Assembly: GCF_050467285.1 (NCBI RefSeq)
Contig: NZ_JBCMUN010000007.1
Coordinates: 310,001 to 374,000 of the forward strand
Length of the DNA: 64,000 bases
Source of the DNA: Paenibacillus_E oryzisoli_A
GTDB lineage: Bacteria; Bacillota; Bacilli; Paenibacillales; NBRC-103111
Reading direction: 5' to 3'
Made by a program: the position numbers and the translations under genes. The notes below the pieces were generated by a model. The model was not told where the DNA came from, made no database searches, and worked only from the letters and a program-made list of their open reading frames with translations. Below, piece after piece: positions 45,668 through 54,123 of this stretch. The stretch's first letter is position 1, and every line of letters begins with the position of its first letter.

Positions 45668-48166
45668 TTATGATGTTATCCGCTCGATACGACCGGTTAC
45701 GCCGCCGAATTGTTCGGTTTGTTCAATGCCATTGACGGAGAGATGCCCTTCCCACGGTACATGCAGGCAGCCGTATTTCCTGTCTGCAATCGACACCTCG
45801 ATAGGCGAGATAACCTTTCGTTCCATGGCACATACGTCGTTCATGAACTGCTCGAAGGAGCCGCTCTCCTGACGATCCGATGTCCGCAGAAGCCATACGT
45901 TATCGTATCCCCTAGAGCGCAGCTCTCTGCCCCTGTCTGGCCCCGTTCGCATAAGCTCTGCTCCGTTCTGTGCGTATACGGCAATATATGCGCCGTTTTT
46001 CTCGGCAAAATGCCAGGCCCCTGCCTGCTCGGTTCTGTCGAACTCCGAAACCGGAAAGTAGGCGTGCGTAAAATCGACGCTGTGCTTCGGATCAATTTGA
46101 TACATCAGGATGCATAACCCTTTATATTGAGACACTTTAGGCAAATACCCGTTTCCGGCCCAGTAGCTGGGGCGTCCCGATCCGAAGCGATACAGCTCAC
46201 CGGGATGATTGACCCAAACCTGCGCTTCCGGTGTAAAAAATGCTTCAACGACATGCTCCTGATATCCCCGTAGACCGGGGCGGTAATTAGAGATGGAGGA
46301 TATCGTAAAGCCGGATCTCTTATACATATACAGCTTGGCATATCCGTCTTTGCCTTGCTCATTTTTAAAGATGAGCTGTTCATTTTCAGCCACAGATAAG
46401 TAAGACTCATACGATCTAGGCGGCTCATAATCCGATAGGCATAAAATAACGTTGCTGATGGAGTGACCGTTCAGGTTGCCGACCCCGTAACCGATCCAGC
46501 AAAGGGACGTCGTTCCGACGGTATAATGCCCTTTGAGTTCTTTCTCGTACGACCGTCCATAGCTGGCGGCGACAAAGCCATGATGAGCGTTGATAGCCAT
46601 ATAGCTATAGAGCAAATCCATCGCTTGCTTTGCCAAATTGCGGAGCTGTTCGGATTCGGCCAAATCATAAATATGCAATAGACCGGTGACGTCAATCGGA
46701 ATATAGGCACTCGAATTCCATTCCGCCAAGCCTTCTTCAAAGAAGCGTTCGAACCATTGAATTAACCGCTGTTCTCCCTTTTGTCGATGAATCAAGCCGC
46801 TCTCACCGCTGTTGGTGAATATTCCCTCCGGAAACAGCTGACCGCCGAGGTATTCGCAGGCATGAAACAATAAGGCGTGATTTTCACTGAAAAACCACAT
46901 GACATCATCCCCGGGCTCGTCAATCCAGTATCGGAAATTCAGGATGCAGCTTTTGATCTCCTCCCAGAACTCAGGCTCGAACAGGTCTGTATGGCGGTAT
47001 TCCTTCCATAGCTTGAACAAGCCGATCAAATAGAAATCACTGCAGTCTCTGCGTTCGTTGATTCCCTGGATACCCCTCAAGATCGTTTCTTTAGCTGCGC
47101 TAACATCGCGTCCGGTTACGATTTGCGCGATCGCCGCATGGATGTGCGCTCCCCCAAGACCGCCGTAATGGGACAAAGCCAGCCGTTTTCTCTCTTCGAT
47201 CGTATCCGCCTGAATGTCCCTGTATGCCTTCGGATAAAGCAGCAGCGCAGTAGGCTTGGAAATGTTGACGGAACCAACCTTCGTATGGAAGCACATAGTT
47301 ATAAAGCCCATTCCCAAACGTGATGCGTCTCCCAGATTGATGTCGGCAGCACCACGCTCCAGCATCACGTCGTGTACATGCCCATGAATCGTGACGGAGA
47401 AGTGAAGCCGGTCCTTCAAAGGATTCGTTATCATCCACTTCACATCGCCTGAGGTTACTATATCCTTTGGAAAATAGGCGTCCTCCAGTGCCTCCTCCAC
47501 CGCTTTTACGTCCTCCGCTGAGGTGTTCGGATCGAGTGGAACCCGAATTTGTATGGCATCCGGTCCTTCGTATTCAATATTGAAATAATACTGTGTGTCC
47601 CTTTCAGCCAAGTCCTCGCAGCATACGGCCAATTCGTTCAAGCCTTCCTGAAAATCAACCGTCAGCTCCGTCTCCTGCTCGATGTTGCGGGTAAACGGAG
47701 TAAAATCCGTCACCAATTTGCCGTTCAGCCACAACGTCAAGCTTCCGCACGTTCTCACAATCAATTTGGCCTGATGTGCGGACGACGTGACGATCTTCGT
47801 GACGGCATACGTACACAAGTGTGTCGGAACGTACCAGAATCCCGACCACTCTACATTCGGATTTCCCCAGGGGAAGTATACTTCCCAAGGCTTCTCCTGA
47901 CCTTGCAGTGCGAGTGCGGCGCCCGGCTGGGCTTGCTCGTGATCGATCTTGACCGGCACGCGGGCCCTGCGGTTCGTTACGAATTCCTTACGGCAAGGAT
48001 TTTCATGAATAGAGAACCCTTTGGTCAACCATTCGTTGACGTCGACGTCGACGTCCATCGTCATCGGTTCGAACTTCATCTTCGTTTCGAAGATGCCGCT
48101 GGTGAGCCAGCGATTAATGACGGCTTTTTTCAACCGCATGGGCTCGTATTGCAATCGGCTTGTCAT
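45668..48166 (-). CDS. Large protein of unknown function, probable glycan-active enzyme
   Basis: 832 residues, no signal peptide; I do not recognise the family. The first 300 residues look beta-rich, with a jelly-roll-like accessory part (IVRTCGSLTLWLNGKLVTDF resembles galactose-binding folds of glycosidases). Residues about 330-610 are helical with aromatic and acidic pairs (MWFFSENHALLFHACEYLGG, WNSSAYIPIDVTG, HHGFVAASYGRSYEKEL), typical of an alpha/alpha toroid catalytic domain. A C-terminal beta domain follows. It lies 17 bases upstream of GH105 and downstream of a metallophosphatase and a GH63-like enzyme. ATG 48166 has AAGGA nine bases upstream. A role in cleaving an imported oligosaccharide is inference. 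Confidence 0.7.
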   Translation of the reverse strand: MTSRLQYEPMRLKKAVINRWLTSGIFETKMKFEPMTMDVDVDVNEWLTKGFSIHENPCRKEFVTNRRARVPVKIDHEQAQPGAALALQGQEKPWEVYFPWGNPNVEWSGFWYVPTHLCTYAVTKIVTSSAHQAKLIVRTCGSLTLWLNGKLVTDFTPFTRNIEQETELTVDFQEGLNELAVCCEDLAERDTQYYFNIEYEGPDAIQIRVPLDPNTSAEDVKAVEEALEDAYFPKDIVTSGDVKWMITNPLKDRLHFSVTIHGHVHDVMLERGAADINLGDASRLGMGFITMCFHTKVGSVNISKPTALLLYPKAYRDIQADTIEERKRLALSHYGGLGGAHIHAAIAQIVTGRDVSAAKETILRGIQGINERRDCSDFYLIGLFKLWKEYRHTDLFEPEFWEEIKSCILNFRYWIDEPGDDVMWFFSENHALLFHACEYLGGQLFPEGIFTNSGESGLIHRQKGEQRLIQWFERFFEEGLAEWNSSAYIPIDVTGLLHIYDLAESEQLRNLAKQAMDLLYSYMAINAHHGFVAASYGRSYEKELKGHYTVGTTSLCWIGYGVGNLNGHSISNVILCLSDYEPPRSYESYLSVAENEQLIFKNEQGKDGYAKLYMYKRSGFTISSISNYRPGLRGYQEHVVEAFFTPEAQVWVNHPGELYRFGSGRPSYWAGNGYLPKVSQYKGLCILMYQIDPKHSVDFTHAYFPVSEFDRTEQAGAWHFAEKNGAYIAVYAQNGAELMRTGPDRGRELRSRGYDNVWLLRTSDRQESGSFEQFMNDVCAMERKVISPIEVSIADRKYGCLHVPWEGHLSVNGIEQTEQFGGVTGRIERITS

Positions 48167-48225
48167 GTTGGAGTATCCTTTCAATCTAGTGAATTCTTAG
48201 CGCTTGGTAAAGCAGCCGACGACCT

Positions 48226-49494
48226 TCATCCTACCTCGAAGATCAAGGGATCGCTTCTCATGCCATAAGCGTTTTCAGCGAAGACCTTTACGGTACTTCC
48301 AGGCGGAGCGTTAACTGCTAGGGTGACGTAGTCATACGTCGGATCATTCCAGTAATTATTTACCTTATAAACCTGATCCAATTCATTCCCGTTCTTGTCA
48401 TAGACGATCGCTCTGTAAAGGAAGATGATATTGCCATCGGTGCTCCTTGCTGCAGGAACAGTAAAATATCGCTTGCTTCCCATGTCTGGGAAAGCAGGTG
48501 CTGAAGAGGCCGCCTCCTGCTTTTCGGGGGTAAACTGCCTTTTGGCAGCGTTTGCGGGCTCTTTTATGACATATTCGCACAACAGGGCCTCACTGAACAC
48601 ATCATAACCGCGCAAACGCACTTCATGCTGAGCGCTGACCTCGACAATCCAGGCCTGACCTGTCTCTTTGTAATGCTCCGGATGAACGCCTTTCACACCG
48701 TCAACAGTAAACTCCATATACTTAATAGCACCTGTGCCTACCGCGGTAAAGCTTCCCTGCCAGATGGATCTGGGGTCGTTGATCGGGTAATGGGAGTGAC
48801 CGGAAAAGTGGATGATCTGAGGATATGCCCCAAAGACGGATTTCAGGTTATCGATTCCCCACTCTTTATTGCCGCTTCCGTAGACCGTGTGGATCACATG
48901 TTCATGATGGGTAACGAAAATCGGCTTGTCCGGGTCATCGGCAACAGCCTCGTCCAACTGCTTCTTCACCCAACTGATCTGCTCGGGTTCATAGTGGTAA
49001 TTGCTGTCGGAGGATGCGGAAATCCCGATAAAATGATAGCCATTGATCGTATAATGCCAGTCAGTGTCAAGCCCTGTGAGAGATGAAAAATAGGAAAGAG
49101 CCTCTCTGCCCATCGGTCCCCAGCAGTCATGATTTTTGGCAAGGATGGCAAGCAGCTGTGTCCCGTCCTCTAGCACCGAATCGATGGTGCTCTTGAATGC
49201 GATATACTGCGACTTTTCGCCTTTGTCGGTAATGTCGCCGCAGAGCATTACGGCATCCAGTGAAGGGTAGGCAGAATCGCTTCGGGCATGACTGTAACCG
49301 AGGGATACCGCCTTTTGGATGCGACTGCATCCGACATCTGCAAAGGCCTCAATGTGAGCGTCGCTCATAACAAGGAAACGCACCACAGGCACAAACTCGC
49401 TCTGATGATCTGGAGCGCTGCACGTGTTGCGTGGAGCAATCATCGTCATAACCGCGGTGAGATCCGAAACAGGAAGCGATGGAATTGAATTCAT
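48226..49494 (-). CDS. Metallophosphoesterase with C-terminal beta domain
   Basis: 422 residues, no signal peptide. Calcineurin-like motifs are VMSDAHIEAF, LCGDITDKG, LAKNHDCWG, VTHHEHVIH and SGHSHYPIND. In the third motif Lys replaces the usual Gly of GNHD, while the metal-binding Asn, His and Asp are kept. The last 90 residues look like an Ig/fibronectin-type sandwich, as in purple acid phosphatases. Its ATG overlaps the stop of the GH63-like gene (ATGA), so translation is coupled. A second phosphatase of this fold serves the paired importer operon at 37367. Confidence 0.82.
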   Translation of the reverse strand: MNSIPSLPVSDLTAVMTMIAPRNTCSAPDHQSEFVPVVRFLVMSDAHIEAFADVGCSRIQKAVSLGYSHARSDSAYPSLDAVMLCGDITDKGEKSQYIAFKSTIDSVLEDGTQLLAILAKNHDCWGPMGREALSYFSSLTGLDTDWHYTINGYHFIGISASSDSNYHYEPEQISWVKKQLDEAVADDPDKPIFVTHHEHVIHTVYGSGNKEWGIDNLKSVFGAYPQIIHFSGHSHYPINDPRSIWQGSFTAVGTGAIKYMEFTVDGVKGVHPEHYKETGQAWIVEVSAQHEVRLRGYDVFSEALLCEYVIKEPANAAKRQFTPEKQEAASSAPAFPDMGSKRYFTVPAARSTDGNIIFLYRAIVYDKNGNELDQVYKVNNYWNDPTYDYVTLAVNAPPGSTVKVFAENAYGMRSDPLIFEVG

Positions 49495-51281
49495 CTAGGA
49501 TAACCTGCTTTCTGTTTAATATAGTTCGGTTCGCGTAAAGCGGTCTCCAGACCGTACGTTTCCATCGCCATGGCCGCAAACAACGTGCATGACCACCCAT
49601 AATCCCGTATGCTTTGCAGTCGAATATCGAAATCGTAAGGCTCGATAACATGTCCCTTCCGCTTCAGCCTGCTCGGAGAAACCCGATCCATACTGTCATA
49701 AAACTCATATATCGCGCCGTCGTGATGATACCAGAATGAAATGGCAGCCAGCGTTTTGTCTATCAATTCTCTCGCTTCACGTTCATATCCGTATTCCTGA
49801 AGCCCCGCCGCGATCATATAGTTATAATTGATCCAAACGGGACCTCGCCACATATCGGTACCGAAGGTCGGATCGTCCACGGCAATGCTCGGCACGCCGA
49901 ATTGCGTATGAAAGGACCTGCTGTCCTGCAGATGCCGTACCAGCCTGTCAGCCCGGTCCTGGTCGCACACGCCCGCAAAAAGCGGTAAAAAGGACGAAAC
50001 CGCCTTAACCTTTCTAAATTGTCCATCCGCTACGATTTTGTCATAGTAAAATTCGTCCGCTTCGTCCCATAGCTGCTCGTTGATATTCGTTTTGATCAGT
50101 GCGTGCAGATCGTTCCAATACCCTTCATCCTCCCGCAATTCAAGAAGCGAGGCAATTCGGGCCATGTATCGAGCTTCATTGGCCATGAAGCAGGAGAAAT
50201 CGATGGCATCCATTTGGTTCACATGGTCAAATCGCGGAGAATTGTCCATGCCGCACTCATCACAGCGGCAATTGACGCTGTCCGTTTGAACATACCATTC
50301 GTAGAGAAAATTGCGGTTAACGTCACGATGCTTCATATTCCACAACAGATAGGCTTTCAGCTTCGGATAGCTGGCCTCAAGCCTCCGCTTGTCAGGCGCA
50401 AATTCAAAGAGACGATAAAGTCCCCACGCGAGAACAGGCGGCTGCGTCACATCCGAGGAAACGTCCGGCGTCGACATATGCGGAATAAAGCCGTCGTCTC
50501 TTATCGTTGCCAACACGGCCTCAATGCTCTCGTATGCGAGATCCGCCGACAAATAACGGTTGCCGAGTGCATGAAAAACCGAGTCCCACAGCCATAGCTT
50601 CGCATGAGGAAGCCGGTCAGGTGTCGTCCATCTCCCAACAAATCTGCCCTCAGGCGTATAAACCTGAGTTTTCATGACGGAAAAGCATTTGTTGAGTGTT
50701 TTGGCGATGCCGCGATCCGCACGAATGCGTGGCAGGCTGTTATAGAAGCTGAGTTTATCTTCCACCGCCTTGTTGAAATCGGCCGACAAACCAAGCTTGG
50801 CCTTGTTGGCGGCATCCTGCGCGGAGATGCTGCTATAGGCAAAAGCAAAGCGGATTACACCGGATTCTGTTTGCTTGTAAAACGCTGTGAACTCTCCCTC
50901 CGACTCGTACACCACCCCATCATTCTCGACATTTCCTTCCTTATCCCATGAATACACGGCCGGAGCGGCGCAAGCAGCCGTTTTCCCGATGACCGTGTCT
51001 TGGGAATGGAACAAAACATACAGATCTGTACCAGCTTCCGCTGAACTATCGTACAATTGGGCATGAATTAGATCGGAAGCGACAACTTTGTAATGGATAT
51101 CGTGTAACCCTTTCAATTTGAAATGCAAGGTGCGTTTCTCTTTCGTATGAAAAACAACGCCTAACCGCTCTGCACATAAGGTGCCGACCAGACTTCCTTT
51201 GTACGTATTCATTCCGTCCAGCCCTGAAAACGCAAATAAACTACCCTGTCCCCAAATATCGGGGTAAACGATTGGTTCCAT
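49491..51281 (-). CDS. GH63/GH37-like glycoside hydrolase (MGH1 type)
   Basis: 596 residues, cytoplasmic. The catalytic alpha toroid from about 190 has LWLWDSVFHALG, RDDGFIPHM, FGTDMWRGPVWINYNYM and IRDYGWSCTLFAAMAME, typical of glucosidase I/trehalase-like enzymes. The N-terminal 180 residues are a beta domain. It probably hydrolyses a glucosyl, mannosyl or related linkage of an imported oligosaccharide. ATG 51281 has AGGAGG at good spacing. It is the first gene of the operon and is read from the 120-bp element copy B about 40 bases upstream. Confidence 0.85.
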   Translation of the reverse strand: MEPIVYPDIWGQGSLFAFSGLDGMNTYKGSLVGTLCAERLGVVFHTKEKRTLHFKLKGLHDIHYKVVASDLIHAQLYDSSAEAGTDLYVLFHSQDTVIGKTAACAAPAVYSWDKEGNVENDGVVYESEGEFTAFYKQTESGVIRFAFAYSSISAQDAANKAKLGLSADFNKAVEDKLSFYNSLPRIRADRGIAKTLNKCFSVMKTQVYTPEGRFVGRWTTPDRLPHAKLWLWDSVFHALGNRYLSADLAYESIEAVLATIRDDGFIPHMSTPDVSSDVTQPPVLAWGLYRLFEFAPDKRRLEASYPKLKAYLLWNMKHRDVNRNFLYEWYVQTDSVNCRCDECGMDNSPRFDHVNQMDAIDFSCFMANEARYMARIASLLELREDEGYWNDLHALIKTNINEQLWDEADEFYYDKIVADGQFRKVKAVSSFLPLFAGVCDQDRADRLVRHLQDSRSFHTQFGVPSIAVDDPTFGTDMWRGPVWINYNYMIAAGLQEYGYEREARELIDKTLAAISFWYHHDGAIYEFYDSMDRVSPSRLKRKGHVIEPYDFDIRLQSIRDYGWSCTLFAAMAMETYGLETALREPNYIKQKAGYPR

Positions 51282-51323
51282 TCGTACCTCCTCATTTTGA
51301 AACGATAATTCCGAACTATATTT

Positions 51324-51443
51324 TTGTTATAAACTCGCCGACAACAGCTGAGCAATCTGCAAGATTCAGGAACTCAACCTTACTCCAGAACGTGACTTTA
51401 GAAAGCATACAACCGAATTCAGTATCCATACATTTTGGCAGAT
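51324..51443 (-). promoter_or_regulatory. 120-bp conserved promoter/operator element, copy B (GH63 operon)
   Basis: Ungapped match to 41982-42101. On the minus strand -35 TTGCTC (51350-51355) and -10 TTATAA (51327-51332) are 17 bases apart, ending about 45 bases before the GH63-like start. The conserved blocks ATCTGCCAAAATGT, CTGAATTCGGTTGTATG, GTAAGGTTGA and AATCTTGCAGATTG lie upstream of -35, the position expected for an activator. The spacer between the -35 and -10 boxes is poorly conserved. Confidence 0.75.
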
Positions 51444-51464
51444 TGGGTACCCATCGCACATAAA

Positions 51465-51486
51465 AGACCCCGCTAATGCGGGGTCT
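51465..51486 (-). terminator. Rho-independent terminator of the small membrane protein gene
   Basis: AGACCCCGC (51465-51473) and GCGGGGTCT (51478-51486) form a perfect nine-pair stem with a four-base loop, followed on the minus strand by TTTT. It isolates the GH63 operon from upstream transcription. Confidence 0.9.
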
Positions 51487-51526
51487 GCCTCGATTATTCT
51501 TGAAGATATTCGTAGTAACCAACATT

Positions 51527-51964
51527 TTAAAACCTTCGTAATGCTGATTTTATGAGTGTCCCAATTAAAATCCCAACAAAGCAGCCAATTATACCCAACC
51601 AGACTGCACCAAGATAATATGTCGAAAAAATGACACCGACTGTTCCAAAAAAAGCCCCAAATACGAATGGGATTGTACTATACGGTCTTGTGTCTCCTCC
51701 GGCATCTTTATACGCATCCCACATGCCAAACATATAAATACAAGGATAAAACATCAACCATTGATAATTGGTCTGGTTTATTGTCTTTTCAATTTCACCG
51801 TGAAAACTGGATATGATAATGACATTTAAATTGGAATTTACATTAATCAGAAATTCTAGCCCGATCAATAGCAGCCCCTTTAACAATTTGCCGTTCAACA
51901 ATTGCCCAAATCCTGGAAGAGCTATACTCCAAAGAATGACTTCGAGTTGAATACTTTTTTTCAT
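51527..51964 (-). CDS. Small integral membrane protein of unknown function
   Basis: 145 residues with four hydrophobic segments. The N-terminal LPGFGQLLNGKLLKGLLLIG resembles small Bacillales membrane proteins that keep a PGxGQ-NG-KG pattern but have no known role. It stands alone on the minus strand with its own terminator and is divergent from the DUF3231 gene. Ribosome site is weak. Base use looks more AT-rich than in the enzyme genes nearby. Confidence 0.7.
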   Translation of the reverse strand: MKKSIQLEVILWSIALPGFGQLLNGKLLKGLLLIGLEFLINVNSNLNVIIISSFHGEIEKTINQTNYQWLMFYPCIYMFGMWDAYKDAGGDTRPYSTIPFVFGAFFGTVGVIFSTYYLGAVWLGIIGCFVGILIGTLIKSALRRF

Positions 51965-52119
51965 TTAACTCACGCTCTTCTTTTTTATTAGTTACGTTAT
52001 TTTGCACGAAATTCTATTGTCTTATGTCATCGGCCCTAGAAATGAAAACTAAAATCAATGCATTGTTTTTTCAAGAAAGGGAAAAATAGACGGAAAATGT
52101 TTACGAACGGAGGCTTCTG

Positions 52120-53175
52120 TTGGTTATGAATAATCTAAAAGAACAAATACAGATTAATTCTGAGAGTTACGCAAACGAAAAATTAACGTCGGCCGAACAA
52201 GGTAAGCTGTGGGCAACCTATACGGGGAATACCATGTGTATATGCATCTTAAGTTATATGCTGAATCATGTTGAAGATCTAGAAATCAGGAAAGTCCTTG
52301 AAGATGCTCTACGCTTGTCCGAACAATTTGTACAGTCCATCAAAGAGATACTTGTCCATGAAAATTATCCCATACCTCAAGGATTTTCTGAAGAGGACGT
52401 AAATGCGGATGCACCGAGGCTGTTTAGTGATGAGTTTTACCTTCATTACTTGAAGTATGTCGGCAAAGCGGGAGCCAGTCTATATGCAATTGCTGTTCCC
52501 CTTGTAACGAGGTCGGATGTTCAGACATTTTTCACTCAATGTCTTGACTCAACGACAAAATTTTTGAATGAGGTAAACAAAACATTAATCATAAAGGGGT
52601 TTATGTCGAAACCCTCCCTAATTCCCTATCCCAAGAATGTGGAATTCATTAAGAAGCAAAGTTATCTCAATGGATTCTTTGGTGATGTAAGACCGCTTCA
52701 AGCTTTAGAGATTACACATCTGTTCGATAACATCGAGAATAACGCGACAAGCAAAGCGGTTTTAATTGGCTTTAGTCAAGTTGCCAAATCGAAAGAGGTA
52801 AGGGATTATTTTCTAAGGGGAACGGAAATAGCCACCAAACATTATGAGATCTTTAGTAACTTACTTGAAAAGGAAAATTTATCATCTCCCCCCATCCTTG
52901 ACCCTTTGGTGTCGACTTCAACAATTGCGCCGTTTTCAGACAAATTGATGATGTTCCATAAGCTGGATATGTTTGCAATGAGAATAAGAGCATATGGGAA
53001 TGCTTTATCCATGTGTGCCAGACATGATCTTGCCGAAAAGTTGGGACGTCTTACACTTGAAGTCGGAAATTTTGTTGAAGATGGAGCTAATATCATGATT
53101 GAACACGATTGGTTGGAACAACCGCCGCAAGCCGCGGACCGTGACGCCTTGGTGTTCAAAAATAAGGTGGAGTAA
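52120..53175 (+). CDS. DUF3231 family protein
   Basis: 351 residues; the only convincing plus-strand gene. Two tandem repeats of about 165 residues, each a four-helix bundle (LTSAEQGKLWATYTGNTMCI opens the first and ITHLFDNIENNATSKAVLIG the second), match the DUF3231 family of Bacillales, ferritin/coat-like in look and of unknown function. TTG 52120 is the likely start with GGAGG six bases upstream; ATG 52126 would be 12 bases away. The 155-base divergent gap to 51964 must hold promoters for both, but none was convincing. It ends at a bidirectional terminator. Confidence 0.85.
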   Translation: MVMNNLKEQIQINSESYANEKLTSAEQGKLWATYTGNTMCICILSYMLNHVEDLEIRKVLEDALRLSEQFVQSIKEILVHENYPIPQGFSEEDVNADAPRLFSDEFYLHYLKYVGKAGASLYAIAVPLVTRSDVQTFFTQCLDSTTKFLNEVNKTLIIKGFMSKPSLIPYPKNVEFIKKQSYLNGFFGDVRPLQALEITHLFDNIENNATSKAVLIGFSQVAKSKEVRDYFLRGTEIATKHYEIFSNLLEKENLSSPPILDPLVSTSTIAPFSDKLMMFHKLDMFAMRIRAYGNALSMCARHDLAEKLGRLTLEVGNFVEDGANIMIEHDWLEQPPQAADRDALVFKNKVE

Positions 53176-53271
53176 GGTCTACAGTTGTTCTATCCATTCC
53201 TTCAAGCGTACCATCATTGTTGTAAATCGTCAGACTCTATAAAATAAGTGTTAGACTGACCATAGAAATTG

Positions 53272-53322
53272 AAACAGCGACAGCCAAGGACGAGAAAATA
53301 ATGTCCTAGACTGTCGCTGTTT
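53272..53322. terminator. Bidirectional terminator between convergent genes
   Basis: AAACAGCGACAG (53272-53283) pairs with CTGTCGCTGTTT (53311-53322) over 12 pairs, with an inner GGAC/GTCC stem. A-rich and T-rich flanks serve both strands. It lies between the DUF3231 gene (plus) and the CBO0543-like gene (minus). Confidence 0.85.
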
Positions 53323-53365
53323 GATTGATTGAACTAACGTTTCCCAGTTAGTTGAACAACCCAAT

Positions 53366-53854
53366 TCACTTAGCGGATCTTATCCCACCCGTTTGTTTCC
53401 TGATAAACCAGAGATAAAACGACCTGTCCACGTAAAAGGTTATCAGAAGGGAGATCCAAGTCCAGTACCAATGCCAAGTAATGTAATGAATGAGGTGAGT
53501 GTGCTTCTCTAACAATACCTCAGCTGCGGTCATCCAACTTGGGAAAAACAGATACCACAGTATTACCTGAATGATTCCTTTTTTTTCTGGAAACTTCATA
53601 TTAAATACGACACAAATAGCGGGATAGATGAAATATTCAAACGAAAAACTGTTCTTTGCTACATTAGCAAACTCGCGAACAGGGTATTCAAGCAGTTTGT
53701 AATGCACAACTACAAGCCCCAGAAGCCAGGTTTGCACTTGTTTAAACGAGAAGATTACGAACGCCTCTCGGATTTTAATGCGGGGGACCGTCAGAATTAA
53801 AAGCACACTCATTATAATCCATATACCGATCATTATGATTCTATCCACTGTCAA
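53366..53854 (-). CDS. CBO0543-family integral membrane protein
   Basis: 162 residues with about five membrane helices and aromatic-rich loops (YEFA-like FSFEYFIYPAICVVFN and HYITWHWYWTWIS). It resembles the two proteins at 23173 and 23783. Function unknown. The start is unsure: TTG 53854 and GTG 53848 share a distant GAGGTG, and ATG 53833 is also in frame. The 234-base stretch upstream, 53855-54088, shows no gene or clear signal. Confidence 0.6.
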   Translation of the reverse strand: MTVDRIIMIGIWIIMSVLLILTVPRIKIREAFVIFSFKQVQTWLLGLVVVHYKLLEYPVREFANVAKNSFSFEYFIYPAICVVFNMKFPEKKGIIQVILWYLFFPSWMTAAEVLLEKHTHLIHYITWHWYWTWISLLITFYVDRSFYLWFIRKQTGGIRSAK

Positions 53855-54088
53855 AATAACGTAACACCTCGGTCAAAGTATGATGCCATCATTATCTCCA
53901 ATAGACCAAATATTATTATTGAACGCAGCTTGAGAACTAATCCTTGCCAACACAAGGTCGGATATTCGGAATATCATTATTGGCTGCCATGCTCTCAGAA
54001 TCGCAGTTCCACCTGATCGCAAAAACGCAATCTAAGTGAGTATGCCTGCAAGATATCTAAAATCCACCCATATTGCTGTCCGAAGAAT

Positions 54089-54117
54089 AAAGACCAACCG
54101 GTAATCGGCTGGTCTTT
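54089..54117 (-). terminator. Terminator of the alpha-L-rhamnosidase gene
   Basis: AAAGACCA-CCG (54089-54100) pairs with CGG-TGGTCTTT (54106-54117) around a short loop. The minus strand continues ATTCTTCGG. It sits just past the GH78 stop. Confidence 0.75.
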
Positions 54118-54123
54118 GCTGCG

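Noticed and set aside
47549..48268. A 239-codon plus-strand frame antisense to the 832-residue protein
   Set aside because: No ribosome site; composition fits a mirror frame of the minus-strand gene.
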